A stretch of DNA of 64,000 bases, from assembly GCA_018819515.1 (NCBI GenBank), contig JAHJPX010000012.1, positions 11,826 to 75,825 on the forward strand. Direction: 5' to 3'. This document shows, in pieces, positions 1 to 8,236 of this stretch; positions within the stretch are counted from its first letter, which is position 1; each line of letters begins with the position of its first letter. Both the position numbers and the translations under genes were made by a program. A model generated the notes under the pieces. The model did not search any database. It was given only the letters and a program-made list of their open reading frames with translations, and was not told where the DNA came from. Origin of the DNA: Gammaproteobacteria bacterium (lineage in GTDB: Bacteria; Pseudomonadota; Gammaproteobacteria; Burkholderiales; Rhodocyclaceae).

Positions 1-841
1 CGATAAACACATCCTGTCCCGGCAGCGAAGCCAGCACCGCGTCCCGCATCTCCAAGGCGCTGACGACATCGATGCGCCTGGCGTACCGCCAGGGCTGACT
101 TTTCTCGCTGACCGGGCCGGCCACCACCGTGACCTCCGCGCCCGCCTCGGCACAGGCGCGCGCCAGCGCGAAACCCATCTTGCCGGAACTGGCGTTGGTC
201 AGTCCGCGCACCGGATCGAGCGCCTCGAAAGTCGGCCCCGCCGTGAGCAGCACCTTTTTGCCGGCCAGCGGCTTCGGTTGGAGGAAAGCAACCAGCGCAT
301 CGAAAATCTCCTGCGCTTCCAGCATGCGGCCCTCGCCGACTTCGCCGCAGGCCTGTTCGCCCTCCGCCGGGCCAAGGATGGCCACCCCATCGGATTCCAG
401 TTGTGCGATGTTGCGCTTCGTTGCCGGCTGCTCCCACATCTGGCGGTTCATCGCCGGCGCCACCAGCAAGGGGCAATCGCGGGCAAGACAAAGGGTCGTC
501 AGCAGATCGTTGGCCATGCCGTGCACCAGCCGCGCCAAGAAGTCTGCTGTTGCGGGCGCCACCAGCACGGCGTCCGCCCCCCCTTCACCCCTGGTCAGGT
601 CAATATGCGCCATGCCTCGCTGATCCGCGTCCCACAGGCTGGACCAGACGTTGCGGCCCGAAAGCGCCTGAAAGGTCACGGCACTGACGAAATGCGTCGC
701 CGCCTCGGTCATCACGACATCGACCGTCGCGCCGGCCTTGCCCAGGAGGCGCGTCAGTTCCGCCGCCTTGTAGGCCGCAATTCCGCCCGTAACGCCGAGG
801 ACGATGCGCTTGCCGCTCAATAGGCCGATGGGGTCGCTCAT
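1..841 (-). CDS. coaBC: Phosphopantothenoylcysteine decarboxylase/synthetase CoaBC (C-terminus off window)
   Basis: Bifunctional flavoprotein of coenzyme A synthesis: it joins cysteine to 4'-phosphopantothenate and then decarboxylates the product. The start is the ATG at 841; 280 residues are visible and the gene continues past the left edge. The N-terminal CoaC half shows the flavoprotein opening GKRIVLGVTGGIAAYKAAEL, the substrate-binding PAMNRQMW and the catalytic-type ACGEVGEGRM segment. The CoaB half begins near residue 190 with VLLTAGPTFEALDPVR. Near residues 247-255 the protein reads SEKSQPWRYARR where the family normally has a short variable loop; this is an in-frame copy of the window's short dispersed repeat. 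It is divergent from flaG. Confidence is high from the contiguous family motifs. Confidence 0.95.
   Translation of the reverse strand, partial: MSDPIGLLSGKRIVLGVTGGIAAYKAAELTRLLGKAGATVDVVMTEAATHFVSAVTFQALSGRNVWSSLWDADQRGMAHIDLTRGEGGADAVLVAPATADFLARLVHGMANDLLTTLCLARDCPLLVAPAMNRQMWEQPATKRNIAQLESDGVAILGPAEGEQACGEVGEGRMLEAQEIFDALVAFLQPKPLAGKKVLLTAGPTFEALDPVRGLTNASSGKMGFALARACAEAGAEVTVVAGPVSEKSQPWRYARRIDVVSALEMRDAVLASLPGQDVFI
78..103 (-). repeat. Short dispersed hairpin repeat, in-frame within coaBC
   Basis: Copy of the short repeat (stem CTGGCG/CGCCAG around TAC, then GGCTGACTTTT on the plus strand). In the coaBC frame it encodes KSQPWRYA. Confidence 0.85.
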
Positions 842-951
842 GACAGGCAGAACTCCTTGAAAGTGCGCTGAATTTTACCTTCGAATGGCATTGACCGACC
901 GGTATCGACCGGTTTTGCCGAACCGCACCCGAACCAAAAAGCACAAATTGC

Positions 952-978
952 TAAAGAATTCCCGCAATCGTCCGTCAA
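952..978 (+). promoter_or_regulatory. Weak candidate sigma-28 (FliA) promoter upstream of flaG
   Basis: TAAAGAAT, an 11 nt spacer, then TCCGTCAA. The upstream half matches the flagellar sigma-28 element TAAAG exactly; the downstream half matches GCCGATAA at five of eight positions. It lies 46 nt before the flaG start. Consistent with a flagellar gene but weak on its own. Confidence 0.25.
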
Positions 979-1023
979 CACAACTATGACAACCTTAATT
1001 CCGTCCCGCAATGGGAGGTCAAC

Positions 1024-1410
1024 ATGAGTATCGACAGAGTTGGCGGCCCCGCCAGCAGCCCCGTTCAGCCCGCGCAACGCCCGAATGGCCCCGCGTCCGC
1101 ACGGAGCACCCCGGTGGCGGGAAATGGACCGGTAGCCGCGGATTCCCCACGCAATTCGACACCCGCCACGAAAGCCCCGTCCGGTCCCGAGGAGTTGAAG
1201 CGGCTTTCCGCGGACATGCAGCGCATGACCGAATCCGTTGCCCCCAAGCTCGAATTCGCCATGGACGAAAGCACCGGCAAACCGTTGATCAAAGTCGTGG
1301 ACAAGGCGACCAACGAACTCATCCTGCAGATTCCGTCCGAAGAAGCGCTGCAAATCGTCGAGCAACTCGGCAAATTCCAGCAGCAACTGTTGCGTACCCA
1401 AAAGGCCTGA
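1024..1410 (+). CDS. flaG: FlaG family flagellar protein
   Basis: Small 128-residue protein. The first ~55 residues are a low-complexity Pro/Ala/Ser-rich leader. The last ~70 match the FlaG family, with LEFAMDESTGKPLIKVVD followed by ELILQIPSEEALQI; the family hallmark is a 'V.D..T.E.I.QIP.EE' segment. FlaG proteins affect flagellar filament length or assembly and normally sit next to fliC and fliD. Here it stands alone between coaBC and radC with no other flagellar gene in the window, so its role may differ. The start is supported by GGGAGG seven bases upstream of ATG. Confidence 0.75.
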   Translation: MSIDRVGGPASSPVQPAQRPNGPASARSTPVAGNGPVAADSPRNSTPATKAPSGPEELKRLSADMQRMTESVAPKLEFAMDESTGKPLIKVVDKATNELILQIPSEEALQIVEQLGKFQQQLLRTQKA

Positions 1411-1479
1411 AAAGCCGATCAGCAAGCCCATTCATGACAGGTAGAATTCCGTGAAAGAACCCGGAACGTCTACCTGCGA

Positions 1480-2160
1480 ATGGCAATTTCCGACTGGCCC
1501 GAGAACGAACGCCCGCGAGAGCGATTGCTGGCCCATGGGCCGCAGGCGCTTTCCGACGCGGAACTGCTGGCAATCTTCCTGCGCGTCGGCGTCAAGGGCA
1601 AGAGCGCCGTCGACCTCGCCCGCGACCTGCTGACCCGTTTCGACGGCAGCCTCGCCCGCCTAGCCGCAGTACCGGCACGCGAACTGGCCAAATTGCCCGG
1701 CCTCGGCCCGGCCAAGGCCACACAGCTCGCCGCGACGCTTGAACTGGCCCGCCGGGCCCTGATAGAACAAATGAAAGGGAGCGACCTGCTGTCCTCGCCG
1801 GGCTCGGTACGCGACTGGCTGAAGCTCAGGCTCGGCAGCCTGGCCCACGAAGTGTTCGGCGCACTCTGGCTCGACGCCCAAAATCGCCTGATCGGCTGGG
1901 ACGAACTTTTCCGCGGCACGCTGACGCAAACCAGCGTCTACCCGCGCGAAGTCGTGAAGCAGGCACTCACCCGCAATGCCGCCGCCGTCATTCTCGCCCA
2001 CAACCATCCTTCCGGACTGGCCGAGCCGTCGGCCGCCGACGAAGCCCTGACTCGTGGCCTGAAGGAGGCGCTGGCGCTGGTCGACGTTCGACTCCTCGAC
2101 CATTTCATCGTCGCCGGTAGCGCGCTTCCCCTTTCTTTCGCCGAACGCGGCCTCATCTGA
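1480..2160 (+). CDS. radC: RadC family JAB1/MPN-domain protein
   Basis: 226 residues, the usual RadC length. The N-terminus (RPRERLLAHGPQALSDAELL) and a helix-hairpin-helix-like GLGPAKATQLAA precede the C-terminal MPN/JAB domain. That domain carries the metal-binding motif HNHPSG followed by the conserved S.AD, and ends DHFIVAG. RadC was once linked to recombinational repair, but its biochemical role is unsettled. It ends 75 bases before rpmB, which appears to have its own promoter. Confidence 0.93.
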   Translation: MAISDWPENERPRERLLAHGPQALSDAELLAIFLRVGVKGKSAVDLARDLLTRFDGSLARLAAVPARELAKLPGLGPAKATQLAATLELARRALIEQMKGSDLLSSPGSVRDWLKLRLGSLAHEVFGALWLDAQNRLIGWDELFRGTLTQTSVYPREVVKQALTRNAAAVILAHNHPSGLAEPSAADEALTRGLKEALALVDVRLLDHFIVAGSALPLSFAERGLI

Positions 2161-2167
2161 AAAGGGC

Positions 2168-2197
2168 TTGAAAGGCCGGGACCATTCCGGGTATACT
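2168..2197 (+). promoter_or_regulatory. Sigma-70 promoter for rpmB-rpmG
   Basis: TTGAAA at 2168-2173 and TATACT at 2192-2197, separated by 18 bases and about 40 bases upstream of the rpmB start. Position and hexamers suit a strong ribosomal-protein promoter. Confidence 0.6.
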
Positions 2198-2235
2198 GCG
2201 CGGCTTTACTGAATTCGACTGACTGGAGCAAGACC

Positions 2236-2469
2236 ATGTCTCGCGTCTGCCAAGTGACGGGCAAGGCCCCGATGGTTGGGAACAACGTTTCCCACGCCAA
2301 CAACAAGACCAAGCGCCGCTATCTGCCCAACCTGCAAAACCGCCGCTTCTGGGTGGAAAGCGAAAACCGCTGGGTGCGCCTGCGCGTATCCAATGCCGGT
2401 TTGCGCACCATCGACAAGAAGGGCATCGACGTCGTCCTCGCCGAATTGCGCGAACGCGGCGAGATCTAA
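2236..2469 (+). CDS. rpmB: 50S ribosomal protein L28
   Basis: 77 residues, full length for L28. The N-terminus SRVCQVTGKAPMVGNNVSHA and the following NKTKRRYLPNLQNRRFW are the conserved family core. It retains one Cys in the QVTGK region. The next gene, rpmG, starts 13 bases later, the usual L28-L33 pair. TGGAGC upstream acts as ribosome binding site. Confidence 0.98.
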   Translation: MSRVCQVTGKAPMVGNNVSHANNKTKRRYLPNLQNRRFWVESENRWVRLRVSNAGLRTIDKKGIDVVLAELRERGEI

Positions 2470-2481
2470 CGGAGAACGATC

Positions 2482-2649
2482 ATGGCCAAAGGCGCCCGCG
2501 ACAAGATCAAACTGGAATCCACGGCCGGTACCGGCCACTTCTACACCACCAACAAGAACAAGCGCACCACGCCCGAAAAGCTGGAGTTCATGAAGTACGA
2601 CCCCAAGGCGCGCAAGCACGTCCTTTACAAGGAAGTGAAGCTGAAGTAA
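2482..2649 (+). CDS. rpmG: 50S ribosomal protein L33
   Basis: 55-residue L33, too short for a 60-residue ORF cutoff. It begins MAKGARDKIKLESTAGTGHF and ends KHVLYKEVKLK, both family-typical; it lacks the zinc-binding CxxC pairs of C+ paralogues. It shares the rpmB transcript, starts 13 bases downstream of it with GGAG in the gap, and is followed at once by a strong intrinsic terminator. Confidence 0.97.
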   Translation: MAKGARDKIKLESTAGTGHFYTTNKNKRTTPEKLEFMKYDPKARKHVLYKEVKLK

Positions 2650-2666
2650 ACCGGCTTCGCCTCGGT

Positions 2667-2693
2667 AAAAAGCCCGCTTCGGCGGGCTTTTTT
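2667..2693. terminator. Bidirectional intrinsic terminator (rpmG / mscS operon)
   Basis: GCCCGC-TTCG-GCGGGC stem-loop (2672-2687) flanked by an A-run on the left and a T6 run on the right. It can stop rpmBG transcription on plus and the minus-strand operon that ends at 2802. Confidence 0.9.
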
Positions 2694-2733
2694 GCATCTG
2701 AAAGCCATACAGTCCCGGAATATCAGGCGCATG

Positions 2734-2759
2734 GTGGCGTACCACCAAGGCTGACTTTT
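2734..2759 (-). repeat. Short dispersed hairpin repeat (intergenic)
   Basis: GTGGCG-TAC-CACCAA-GGCTGACTTTT: one arm has drifted but the tail is intact. It lies between the terminator and the 3' end of mscS. Confidence 0.8.
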
Positions 2760-2801
2760 GCCACACCGCGTCATCGCATCAGGGCACGCGACGGGCGAAA
2801 T

Positions 2802-4079
2802 TCATTTCTCGCCGAGAATGCGCACTTCCCGCTGCGGGAAGGGAATCTGGATGCCGGCCGACTGGAAGGCGTGCCAGATCGCCAGATTGATGTCCGAAGT
2901 CAGCTCCAGCGTGCCTTCGTGAGCATCGGCGATCCAGAAACCGACTTCCATATTGATGCCGGAATCGGCGAACGCCACGACGAACCCCTTCGGCAAAGGG
3001 TCGGCCAGCACCCGCGGCTGGGCAGCAGCGGCCGCAACCAGTATCTCCTTCGCCCGTTCCAGATCAGTGCCGTAGGCCACCTGCACCGGCAACGAAAAGC
3101 GCACCTTGGTGTCCGTGAATGACTGGTTCTTCACCACCGAACTCATCATCACCTCGTTGGGGACGATCGCCTCGACCCCGGTCAGCCCCTTCAGCACCGT
3201 GTAGCGCGTCGTGATGCGCGTGACCTCACCCTTGTCGTCGCCGACCGTGACCAGGTTGCCGATGCGAATCGACCGATCCAGCAGGAGGATGAAACCCGAA
3301 ACGTAGTTGGCGGCAATTTTTTGCAGGCCAAAGCCGAGGCCGACGCCGAGCGCGCCGCCGAACACCGACAAGGTGGTCAGGTCGATGCCGACCATGGGCA
3401 GCGCAATCAGCACGGCGAGCACGATCAACACGGCGCGAGAGAGACGCGCGAAAACAGTGCGCAGGCTAGTGTCCAGCCCCTCCGCGGCCGCCAGCCGCGA
3501 CTCGATGGCGCCGCCAGCCCACAACGCCAGCAACAGCGTCGCCAGTACCGTTGCAATCCCCTGCAGAATCAGCCAGAGATTCAGTTTCTGCTTGCCGACA
3601 GTGAAACTGACTTCCTCCAGGAGGTTGATCAGGTCCGGCAGCAGGCCGGTGATGTACAGGGCCACGACGGCCCAGGCCGCGGCTGCGAAGGTGCGCTCGA
3701 AGGTGGCCAACCAGGCACCGCTGAAACTCACGCGTAACACGAAGAACACACTGCGGATCACCGCCAGCGAGACCAGCAGCGGCACCGCCAGCGAAAGTAG
3801 ATTGACGTGATGCCAGTGTGCGAGCAACGGGCGGGCGACGAGCACCAGTATCAGCGCCGACAGCGGAAACGCCAATCGCTTGAAGCCACGCCGTCCGAGA
3901 CGGCGGCCCGAGGACTGCGCCTTGTCTGCCTGTACCTCACGAAGACGGATGAGATAGCTGAACAACCAGGCAACGGCGAGACAAACGGCCAGCACGCCGA
4001 TCTGCCAGATCACGTCCGGCGCCTGTATATCCGACCATATATCCGCCAGCAACAACCCGAACTGGCTGTTCGCGCTCAT
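2802..4079 (-). CDS. Mechanosensitive ion channel protein, MscS family
   Basis: 425-residue inner-membrane protein, longer than E. coli MscS (286) by extra N-terminal membrane helices. About five hydrophobic segments precede the pore/beta core: GGALGVGLGFGLQKIAANYV (pore helix with Gly/Ala packing), then RSIRIGNLVTVGD and TRYTVLKGLTGVEAIVPNE, the conserved MscS beta domain. It would open under membrane tension to release solutes. Its start overlaps the stop of the PLD gene by 4 bases (ATGA), so it is the last gene of the dedA-purN-rsmB operon. Confidence 0.93.
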   Translation of the reverse strand: MSANSQFGLLLADIWSDIQAPDVIWQIGVLAVCLAVAWLFSYLIRLREVQADKAQSSGRRLGRRGFKRLAFPLSALILVLVARPLLAHWHHVNLLSLAVPLLVSLAVIRSVFFVLRVSFSGAWLATFERTFAAAAWAVVALYITGLLPDLINLLEEVSFTVGKQKLNLWLILQGIATVLATLLLALWAGGAIESRLAAAEGLDTSLRTVFARLSRAVLIVLAVLIALPMVGIDLTTLSVFGGALGVGLGFGLQKIAANYVSGFILLLDRSIRIGNLVTVGDDKGEVTRITTRYTVLKGLTGVEAIVPNEVMMSSVVKNQSFTDTKVRFSLPVQVAYGTDLERAKEILVAAAAAQPRVLADPLPKGFVVAFADSGINMEVGFWIADAHEGTLELTSDINLAIWHAFQSAGIQIPFPQREVRILGEK

Positions 4080-4666
4080 TTCCTGATCACCTCCACGTAG
4101 GGCAGCGCCTCTTCGCGGTGGCGGCGCCAGTTGCCGAGATAGGCGTGCGCGAGCGACGCGTTGCCGCGCAGGATCAGCATGTTCTCGGCATTGCGCGCCT
4201 GCGCCGAATAGCTGAAATTGTAGCTACCGGTCACGACCACGGGTTCCGTGTCCTCGGCATCGATGAGCATGATCTTGTTATGGGCGCTAGCGTAGCGCAC
4301 CTCGAACCAAACGGGTATTCCGGTTTCATGCAATTTCTGGACGAGGCTGCCCGGGTTCTTGGTCGCCTGTTCGACGTCGGCCAGCACCTCGACGCGCACC
4401 CCGCGCCGATGCGCGTTTTCCAGCGCCTTGGCGAGGTTGCGGCTGGTGAGTATGAAAGCCTGAACATGGATGCTGTGCCGGGCCTCGTCGATCACCTTGA
4501 GCAGCGCACCTTCGGCGTCGTCCCAGGGCGTGAACAACACCTGTACCGTACCCTGCGCCGGCAGCGGTTCCGTGGCCAGCGCCGGCAGACAGGCGAGCGC
4601 CAGCAGGAGTCCGGCCGCCGGGCCGCCCCAAGGCCGGGCGGCGCGTGCCGCAAGGCGCACCACCAC
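4076..4666 (-). CDS. Exported phospholipase D-like nuclease family protein
   Basis: About 196 residues with one PLD motif: HNKIMLID (HxK(x4)D) followed by VVVTGSYNFSYSA, the core of the single-domain Nuc-type PLD family, which acts as a dimer on phosphodiesters. The N-terminus is a signal peptide (GLLLALACLPALA). No ATG exists between rsmB and this peptide; three consecutive GTG codons at 4666, 4663 and 4660 are the likely starts and I chose the first. The ribosome binding site is weak, so translation may depend on coupling or on the hairpin repeat just upstream. The stop overlaps mscS by 4 bases. Confidence 0.8.
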   Translation of the reverse strand: MVVRLAARAARPWGGPAAGLLLALACLPALATEPLPAQGTVQVLFTPWDDAEGALLKVIDEARHSIHVQAFILTSRNLAKALENAHRRGVRVEVLADVEQATKNPGSLVQKLHETGIPVWFEVRYASAHNKIMLIDAEDTEPVVVTGSYNFSYSAQARNAENMLILRGNASLAHAYLGNWRRHREEALPYVEVIRK

Positions 4667-4680
4667 ACACGTACCGGGGA

Positions 4681-4756
4681 ACGCGCCCCGTAACCGGCGA
4701 GCGCAGCGAGCTTGCAGGCTCTCCCCCGCGAGGGGGAGACGGAGGGGGCGGGTCAC
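4681..4756. repeat. Second repeat family (~75 bp hairpin element), copy 1
   Basis: CGCCCCGTAAC, then a GCGCAGCGAGCTTGC segment, then the strong hairpin CTCCCCC-GCGA-GGGGGAG, ending GGGCGGGTCAC. Related copies lie at 8149-8224 and 52067-52142. Here it covers the rsmB stop codon and the leader of the PLD gene. Confidence 0.75.
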
Positions 4757-6009
4757 CGCTTTCTCTCCAGTACGGCGGCGAAGAAGCCATCCGTGCCGTG
4801 CGTATGCGGCAGCAGACGCAGTTCGGTCCCGACATCGATATCGATCCCCTGCTTGGCCAGGATTTCGGCTGCCGACAGTTGCGTGAAATCGGGATGACTG
4901 TCGAGGAACGCATTGACGATCGCCTCGTTTTCCTCGGGCAGGATGCTGCATGTCGCGTAGACCAGCCGCCCGCCGGCTTTCAGCAGCCGCGCCGCGCCGG
5001 CCAGGATATCGGCCTGCTTGCGCATGAGTTCGGCCACCGACTCGGGCGTCTGGCGCCACTTGAGGTCGGGGTTGCGACGCAGCGTGCCGAGTCCGGAACA
5101 GGGCGCATCGACCAGCACACGGTCGATCTTGCCGGCCAGGCGCTTCACCTTGATGTCGTTCTCGCCGCTGATCAGCACCGGATGGACATTCGACAATCCC
5201 GACCGCGCGAGACGTGGCTTCAGCTTCATCAACCGCTTGTCGGCCACGTCGAAGGCGTAGAGCCGGCCGGTCGAACGCATCATCGCGCCGAGCAGCAGCG
5301 TCTTGCCGCCGGCGCCGGCGCAAAAATCGACCACCATTTCGCCGCGTTTCGGCGCGAGCAAATGGCCCAGCAACTGACTGCCTTCATCCTGGACCTCGAT
5401 GGCGCCATCGAGGAAAAGCGGATGCTTCGCCAGCGACGGACGCCCCTTGAGGCGGACGCCCATCGGCGCGTAGCGGCAGGCCTCGGCCTCGATGCCGTCG
5501 GCCGTCAGGCGCGCCAGCACCTCCTCGCGATTCGCTTTCAGCGCGTTGACCCGCAAATCCAGTTGCGCTGGCTGGTTGAGTCCGCGCGCCAGCGCCAGCA
5601 GTTCGTCCGGTCCCATGCGCTCCAGCAGACGCTCCGCCAGCCAGTCCGGCAGATCGGCCTGCTCCGCCAGCGTCAGTTGCGGCTCAGGCTGCGCCTTGAA
5701 TTGCGCCAGCCAGTCGAGTTCGCGCGGGCTCACCGCCTCGGCCAACTGCCGCTGGTTGCAGCCCTGCAAACGCGTCAACGCCGCCAGCACGAGCCGGCGC
5801 GGCGTCGCATCCGGGCCAACCAGTCGTTCCAGCAGGCGCTTGCGGCGCAACACCGCATAGGCCGTCTCGGCGACGAAAGCTCGTTCCTGTATCCCGGTCC
5901 TATCCACCTTGAAGTGCGTCGACAGCACGCCGTCAGCGGGCTGGTTGAACTTCAACATATCGGTGGCGGCGACGACGGCGGCGTCCAGCAGTTTTTCAGT
6001 GATGCGCAT
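4753..6009 (-). CDS. rsmB: 16S rRNA (cytosine-5) methyltransferase, RsmB/NOP2/Sun family
   Basis: 418-residue SAM-dependent RNA methyltransferase. Visible motifs: VVDFCAGAGGKTLLLGAMM (SAM binding), DAPCSGLGTLRRNPDLKW (catalytic Cys of motif IV) and YATCSILPEENE (motif VI Cys). The ~180-residue N-terminal part fits the NusB-like/RNA-binding region, though it is less conserved than in E. coli RsmB. Start ATG at 6009 shares its A with the TGA stop of the upstream DUF3108 gene (TGATG), so the two are translationally coupled. Family certain; exact methylated base is inferred. Confidence 0.92.
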   Translation of the reverse strand: MRITEKLLDAAVVAATDMLKFNQPADGVLSTHFKVDRTGIQERAFVAETAYAVLRRKRLLERLVGPDATPRRLVLAALTRLQGCNQRQLAEAVSPRELDWLAQFKAQPEPQLTLAEQADLPDWLAERLLERMGPDELLALARGLNQPAQLDLRVNALKANREEVLARLTADGIEAEACRYAPMGVRLKGRPSLAKHPLFLDGAIEVQDEGSQLLGHLLAPKRGEMVVDFCAGAGGKTLLLGAMMRSTGRLYAFDVADKRLMKLKPRLARSGLSNVHPVLISGENDIKVKRLAGKIDRVLVDAPCSGLGTLRRNPDLKWRQTPESVAELMRKQADILAGAARLLKAGGRLVYATCSILPEENEAIVNAFLDSHPDFTQLSAAEILAKQGIDIDVGTELRLLPHTHGTDGFFAAVLERKR

Positions 6010-6776
6010 CAGCGCGTTCCTTCCCTGGTTTCCGTGGTGTCGATCCGGACCGCGATCTGATCGAAGACGGTGCCCTTGCGGTCCACATGCCGGATCTTGA
6101 TCGGCAACCGCGCATCGTCGAGACCGAGCCAGATTTCCGTCGCCTCCTTGCTGTCCGGTTCGCGATGGCGCAGATGCAGCGTCATCCGCTCGCCGCGCGG
6201 CGTCTTGATATTTTCCTTGCCCAGCACCTCGAAGTCGTAGCGCTCGACGCGCTTGCTCGTCATGACGGGAATCGACACCACGTCGCCATCGATGTCGACC
6301 AGTGCCAGCTGGGTGAACAAGGACAGCATGTCCTGCGTGCCGGGTTCGAGCTTGAAACTGCGGCCGTTGGACATCCGCACCTCGCCGGCCCGCCAATCGA
6401 GGTCGGCCGACTCGTTTCGGCCGCTGCTGCGCTCGATACGAAAACGGTGCGGACGCAGACCGCCCGCCACGATGTCGCCCTCGGATGCGTTGACCACCGT
6501 CGCGCGCTTGAACAACCGGACGAAACCAGTGGTTTCCGCAGTGTTGCGCAAGGAAAAATGCGTTGCGCCAAGTCGCGACTCCTGCACTGTCGTGCCGACG
6601 ACAAAACCGTTGTCGCCCCAGGTAACTCGATACTCGATTCGCACATAGGGCGGCAACGTCACCCGAGCTGCCGGTTGCGCCGCCTCGCGAGCCGCCACGG
6701 GCGACGCGAACCATGCCGCCGATTGCACGGCAGCAAGCATCGCCCACGCGAATACGCGGGGAAGTGCCAACCTCAT
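6009..6776 (-). CDS. DUF3108 domain-containing exported protein
   Basis: 255-residue protein with a signal peptide (VFAWAMLAAVQSAAWFASPV). The mature part shows the DUF3108 pattern: PYVRIEYRVTWGDNGFVVGT near the start, a central QDMLSLFTQLALVD, and ENIKTPRGERMTLHLRHR to IWLGLDDARLPIKIRH near the end. The function of this periplasmic/outer-membrane family is unknown. It commonly follows purN in betaproteobacteria; here its start overlaps purN by ATGA and its stop overlaps rsmB by one base. Confidence 0.85.
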   Translation of the reverse strand: MRLALPRVFAWAMLAAVQSAAWFASPVAAREAAQPAARVTLPPYVRIEYRVTWGDNGFVVGTTVQESRLGATHFSLRNTAETTGFVRLFKRATVVNASEGDIVAGGLRPHRFRIERSSGRNESADLDWRAGEVRMSNGRSFKLEPGTQDMLSLFTQLALVDIDGDVVSIPVMTSKRVERYDFEVLGKENIKTPRGERMTLHLRHREPDSKEATEIWLGLDDARLPIKIRHVDRKGTVFDQIAVRIDTTETREGTR

Positions 6777-7408
6777 TCCGTCGGGACCCGCAGCACGCCG
6801 GCCGCGGCTTTTTCGCCATCGAGCCGAACCCGGCCATCGGTCAGGCGCAGACGTCCCTCGAGGAACCAGCACACGGCTTGCGGATAGATGACGTGTTCCT
6901 GTTCCAGCACACGCGCGGCGAGCGTCTCGGGCGTGTCGCCGGCCAGCACCGGCACCGCGGCCTGGACGACGATCGGCCCGGCATCGAGCGAAGGCGTGAC
7001 GAAATGCACCGTCGCGCCGTGCACGCGGACACCGGCGGCGAGCGCCGCTTCGTGCGTCTTCAGGCCGGGGAAGCTTGGCAGCAACGAAGGATGGATGTTG
7101 AGCATGCGCCCCTCGTAGCGGCGCACGAAATCGTCGCCAAGCACGCGCATGAAGCCGGCGAGGATGACGAGGTCGGGTTCGTAGCGGTCGATTTCCGCAG
7201 CCAGCGCGGCATCGAAGGCGGCGCGATCGGCGTGCTGTTTGTGGTCGACGACCGTCGTCGGCACGCCTCGCCCGGCGGCGAACGCCAGACCGGCCGCATG
7301 CGGGCGGTTGCTGATGACGGCGGCGCAACGACCCGGCAGATCGACGGCGAGGATCGCCTCCATGTTGCTGCCGCGGCCGGAAATCAGGACGACGTAACGC
7401 TTCGTCAT
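6773..7408 (-). CDS. purN: Phosphoribosylglycinamide formyltransferase PurN
   Basis: 211 residues. Transfers formyl from 10-formyl-THF to GAR in purine synthesis. Family motifs: VLISGRGSNMEAIL at the N-terminus, the catalytic-loop region MLNIHPSLLPSFPGLKTHEA (Asn-His pair) and VHFVTPSLDAGPIVVQ with the conserved Asp. The ATG at 7408 overlaps the stop of dedA by 4 bases. Another purine gene, purM, lies 5 kb away but is not part of this operon. Confidence 0.96.
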   Translation of the reverse strand: MTKRYVVLISGRGSNMEAILAVDLPGRCAAVISNRPHAAGLAFAAGRGVPTTVVDHKQHADRAAFDAALAAEIDRYEPDLVILAGFMRVLGDDFVRRYEGRMLNIHPSLLPSFPGLKTHEAALAAGVRVHGATVHFVTPSLDAGPIVVQAAVPVLAGDTPETLAARVLEQEHVIYPQAVCWFLEGRLRLTDGRVRLDGEKAAAGVLRVPTE

Positions 7409-8064
7409 GGTTGCGCGGCGCGGCACGCCAGCCGCGCCCGCAGCCAGCCGACGGCAATGGGCACCACCGAAATGACGATGATGCCGATGATGATGAACGA
7501 CAGATTGTTCTTCACCACCGGCAGGTTGCCGAACCAGTAGCCGGCGAGGCTGAGCGACACCACCCAGATCACGCCGCCCAACAGGTCGAACAGGAAGTAG
7601 CGGAGGTAGGTCATGCGCGCCACGCCGGCGACGAAGGGCGCGAAGGTGCGCACGAAGGGGATGAAGCGCGCGACGGTCATGGTCATCGGCCCGTACTTCT
7701 CGTAGAAGGCGTGCGCCTTGTCGTAGGCGTCGCGGTTGAAGAAGCGCGGCGCGCCCTGCCCCCAATGCAGCACCTTGAAACCGAACCAGCGGCCGATCCA
7801 GTAGTTGGTGTTGTCGCCCAGCACCGCCGCCGAGAGCAGCACCGCGATGAGTACGCCGATGTCCATGCCACCCGTCGCGGCCAGTGCCCCGGCGACGAAC
7901 AGCAGCGAATCGCCCGGCAGGAAGGGCGTCACCACCAGCCCCGTCTCGCAGAAGATGATGGCGAACAGGATGGCGTAGATCCAGATACCGTAGTCCGCGA
8001 CAAGAATGGCCAGGTGCTTGTCCAGATGCAGGACGATATCAATGAACTGGGCGAGGATTTCCAT
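7405..8064 (-). CDS. DedA family integral membrane protein
   Basis: 219 residues. Motifs of the DedA/SNARE-associated family: FCETGLVVTPFLPGDSLLF (conserved E and PGD), GDNTNYWIGRWFG and RFIPFVRTFAPFVAGVARM. DedA proteins are undecaprenyl-phosphate or lipid translocases linked to membrane homeostasis. First gene of the minus-strand operon; the ATG at 8064 faces mutL across ~170 bases that hold a copy of the ~75 bp hairpin element. Confidence 0.92.
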   Translation of the reverse strand: MEILAQFIDIVLHLDKHLAILVADYGIWIYAILFAIIFCETGLVVTPFLPGDSLLFVAGALAATGGMDIGVLIAVLLSAAVLGDNTNYWIGRWFGFKVLHWGQGAPRFFNRDAYDKAHAFYEKYGPMTMTVARFIPFVRTFAPFVAGVARMTYLRYFLFDLLGGVIWVVSLSLAGYWFGNLPVVKNNLSFIIIGIIVISVVPIAVGWLRARLACRAAQP

Positions 8065-8148
8065 AGGCCGCGTAGTGTACCCGAGCGACGCCCGAAGCCG
8101 CGTCGCGCCGCCCCGGGGCGGCGCAACTTTTCGAAACCGCCCGTTTGG

Positions 8149-8224
8149 CGCGCCCCGTGACATTCGAGCGAAGCGGGCTTGCGGGCTTCCTGCCCGCGAG
8201 GGAGGGTCCGAGGAAGGGCGGGCC
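8149..8224. repeat. Second repeat family (~75 bp hairpin element), copy 2
   Basis: GCGCCCCGTGAC, then GAGCGAAGCGGGCTTGC, then a CCTGCCCGCGAGG-type hairpin and AAGGGCGGG. Aligns with copies at 4681 and 52067. It sits directly upstream of the mutL start, between divergent dedA and mutL. Confidence 0.7.
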
Positions 8225-8236
8225 TATAATCTTCCG

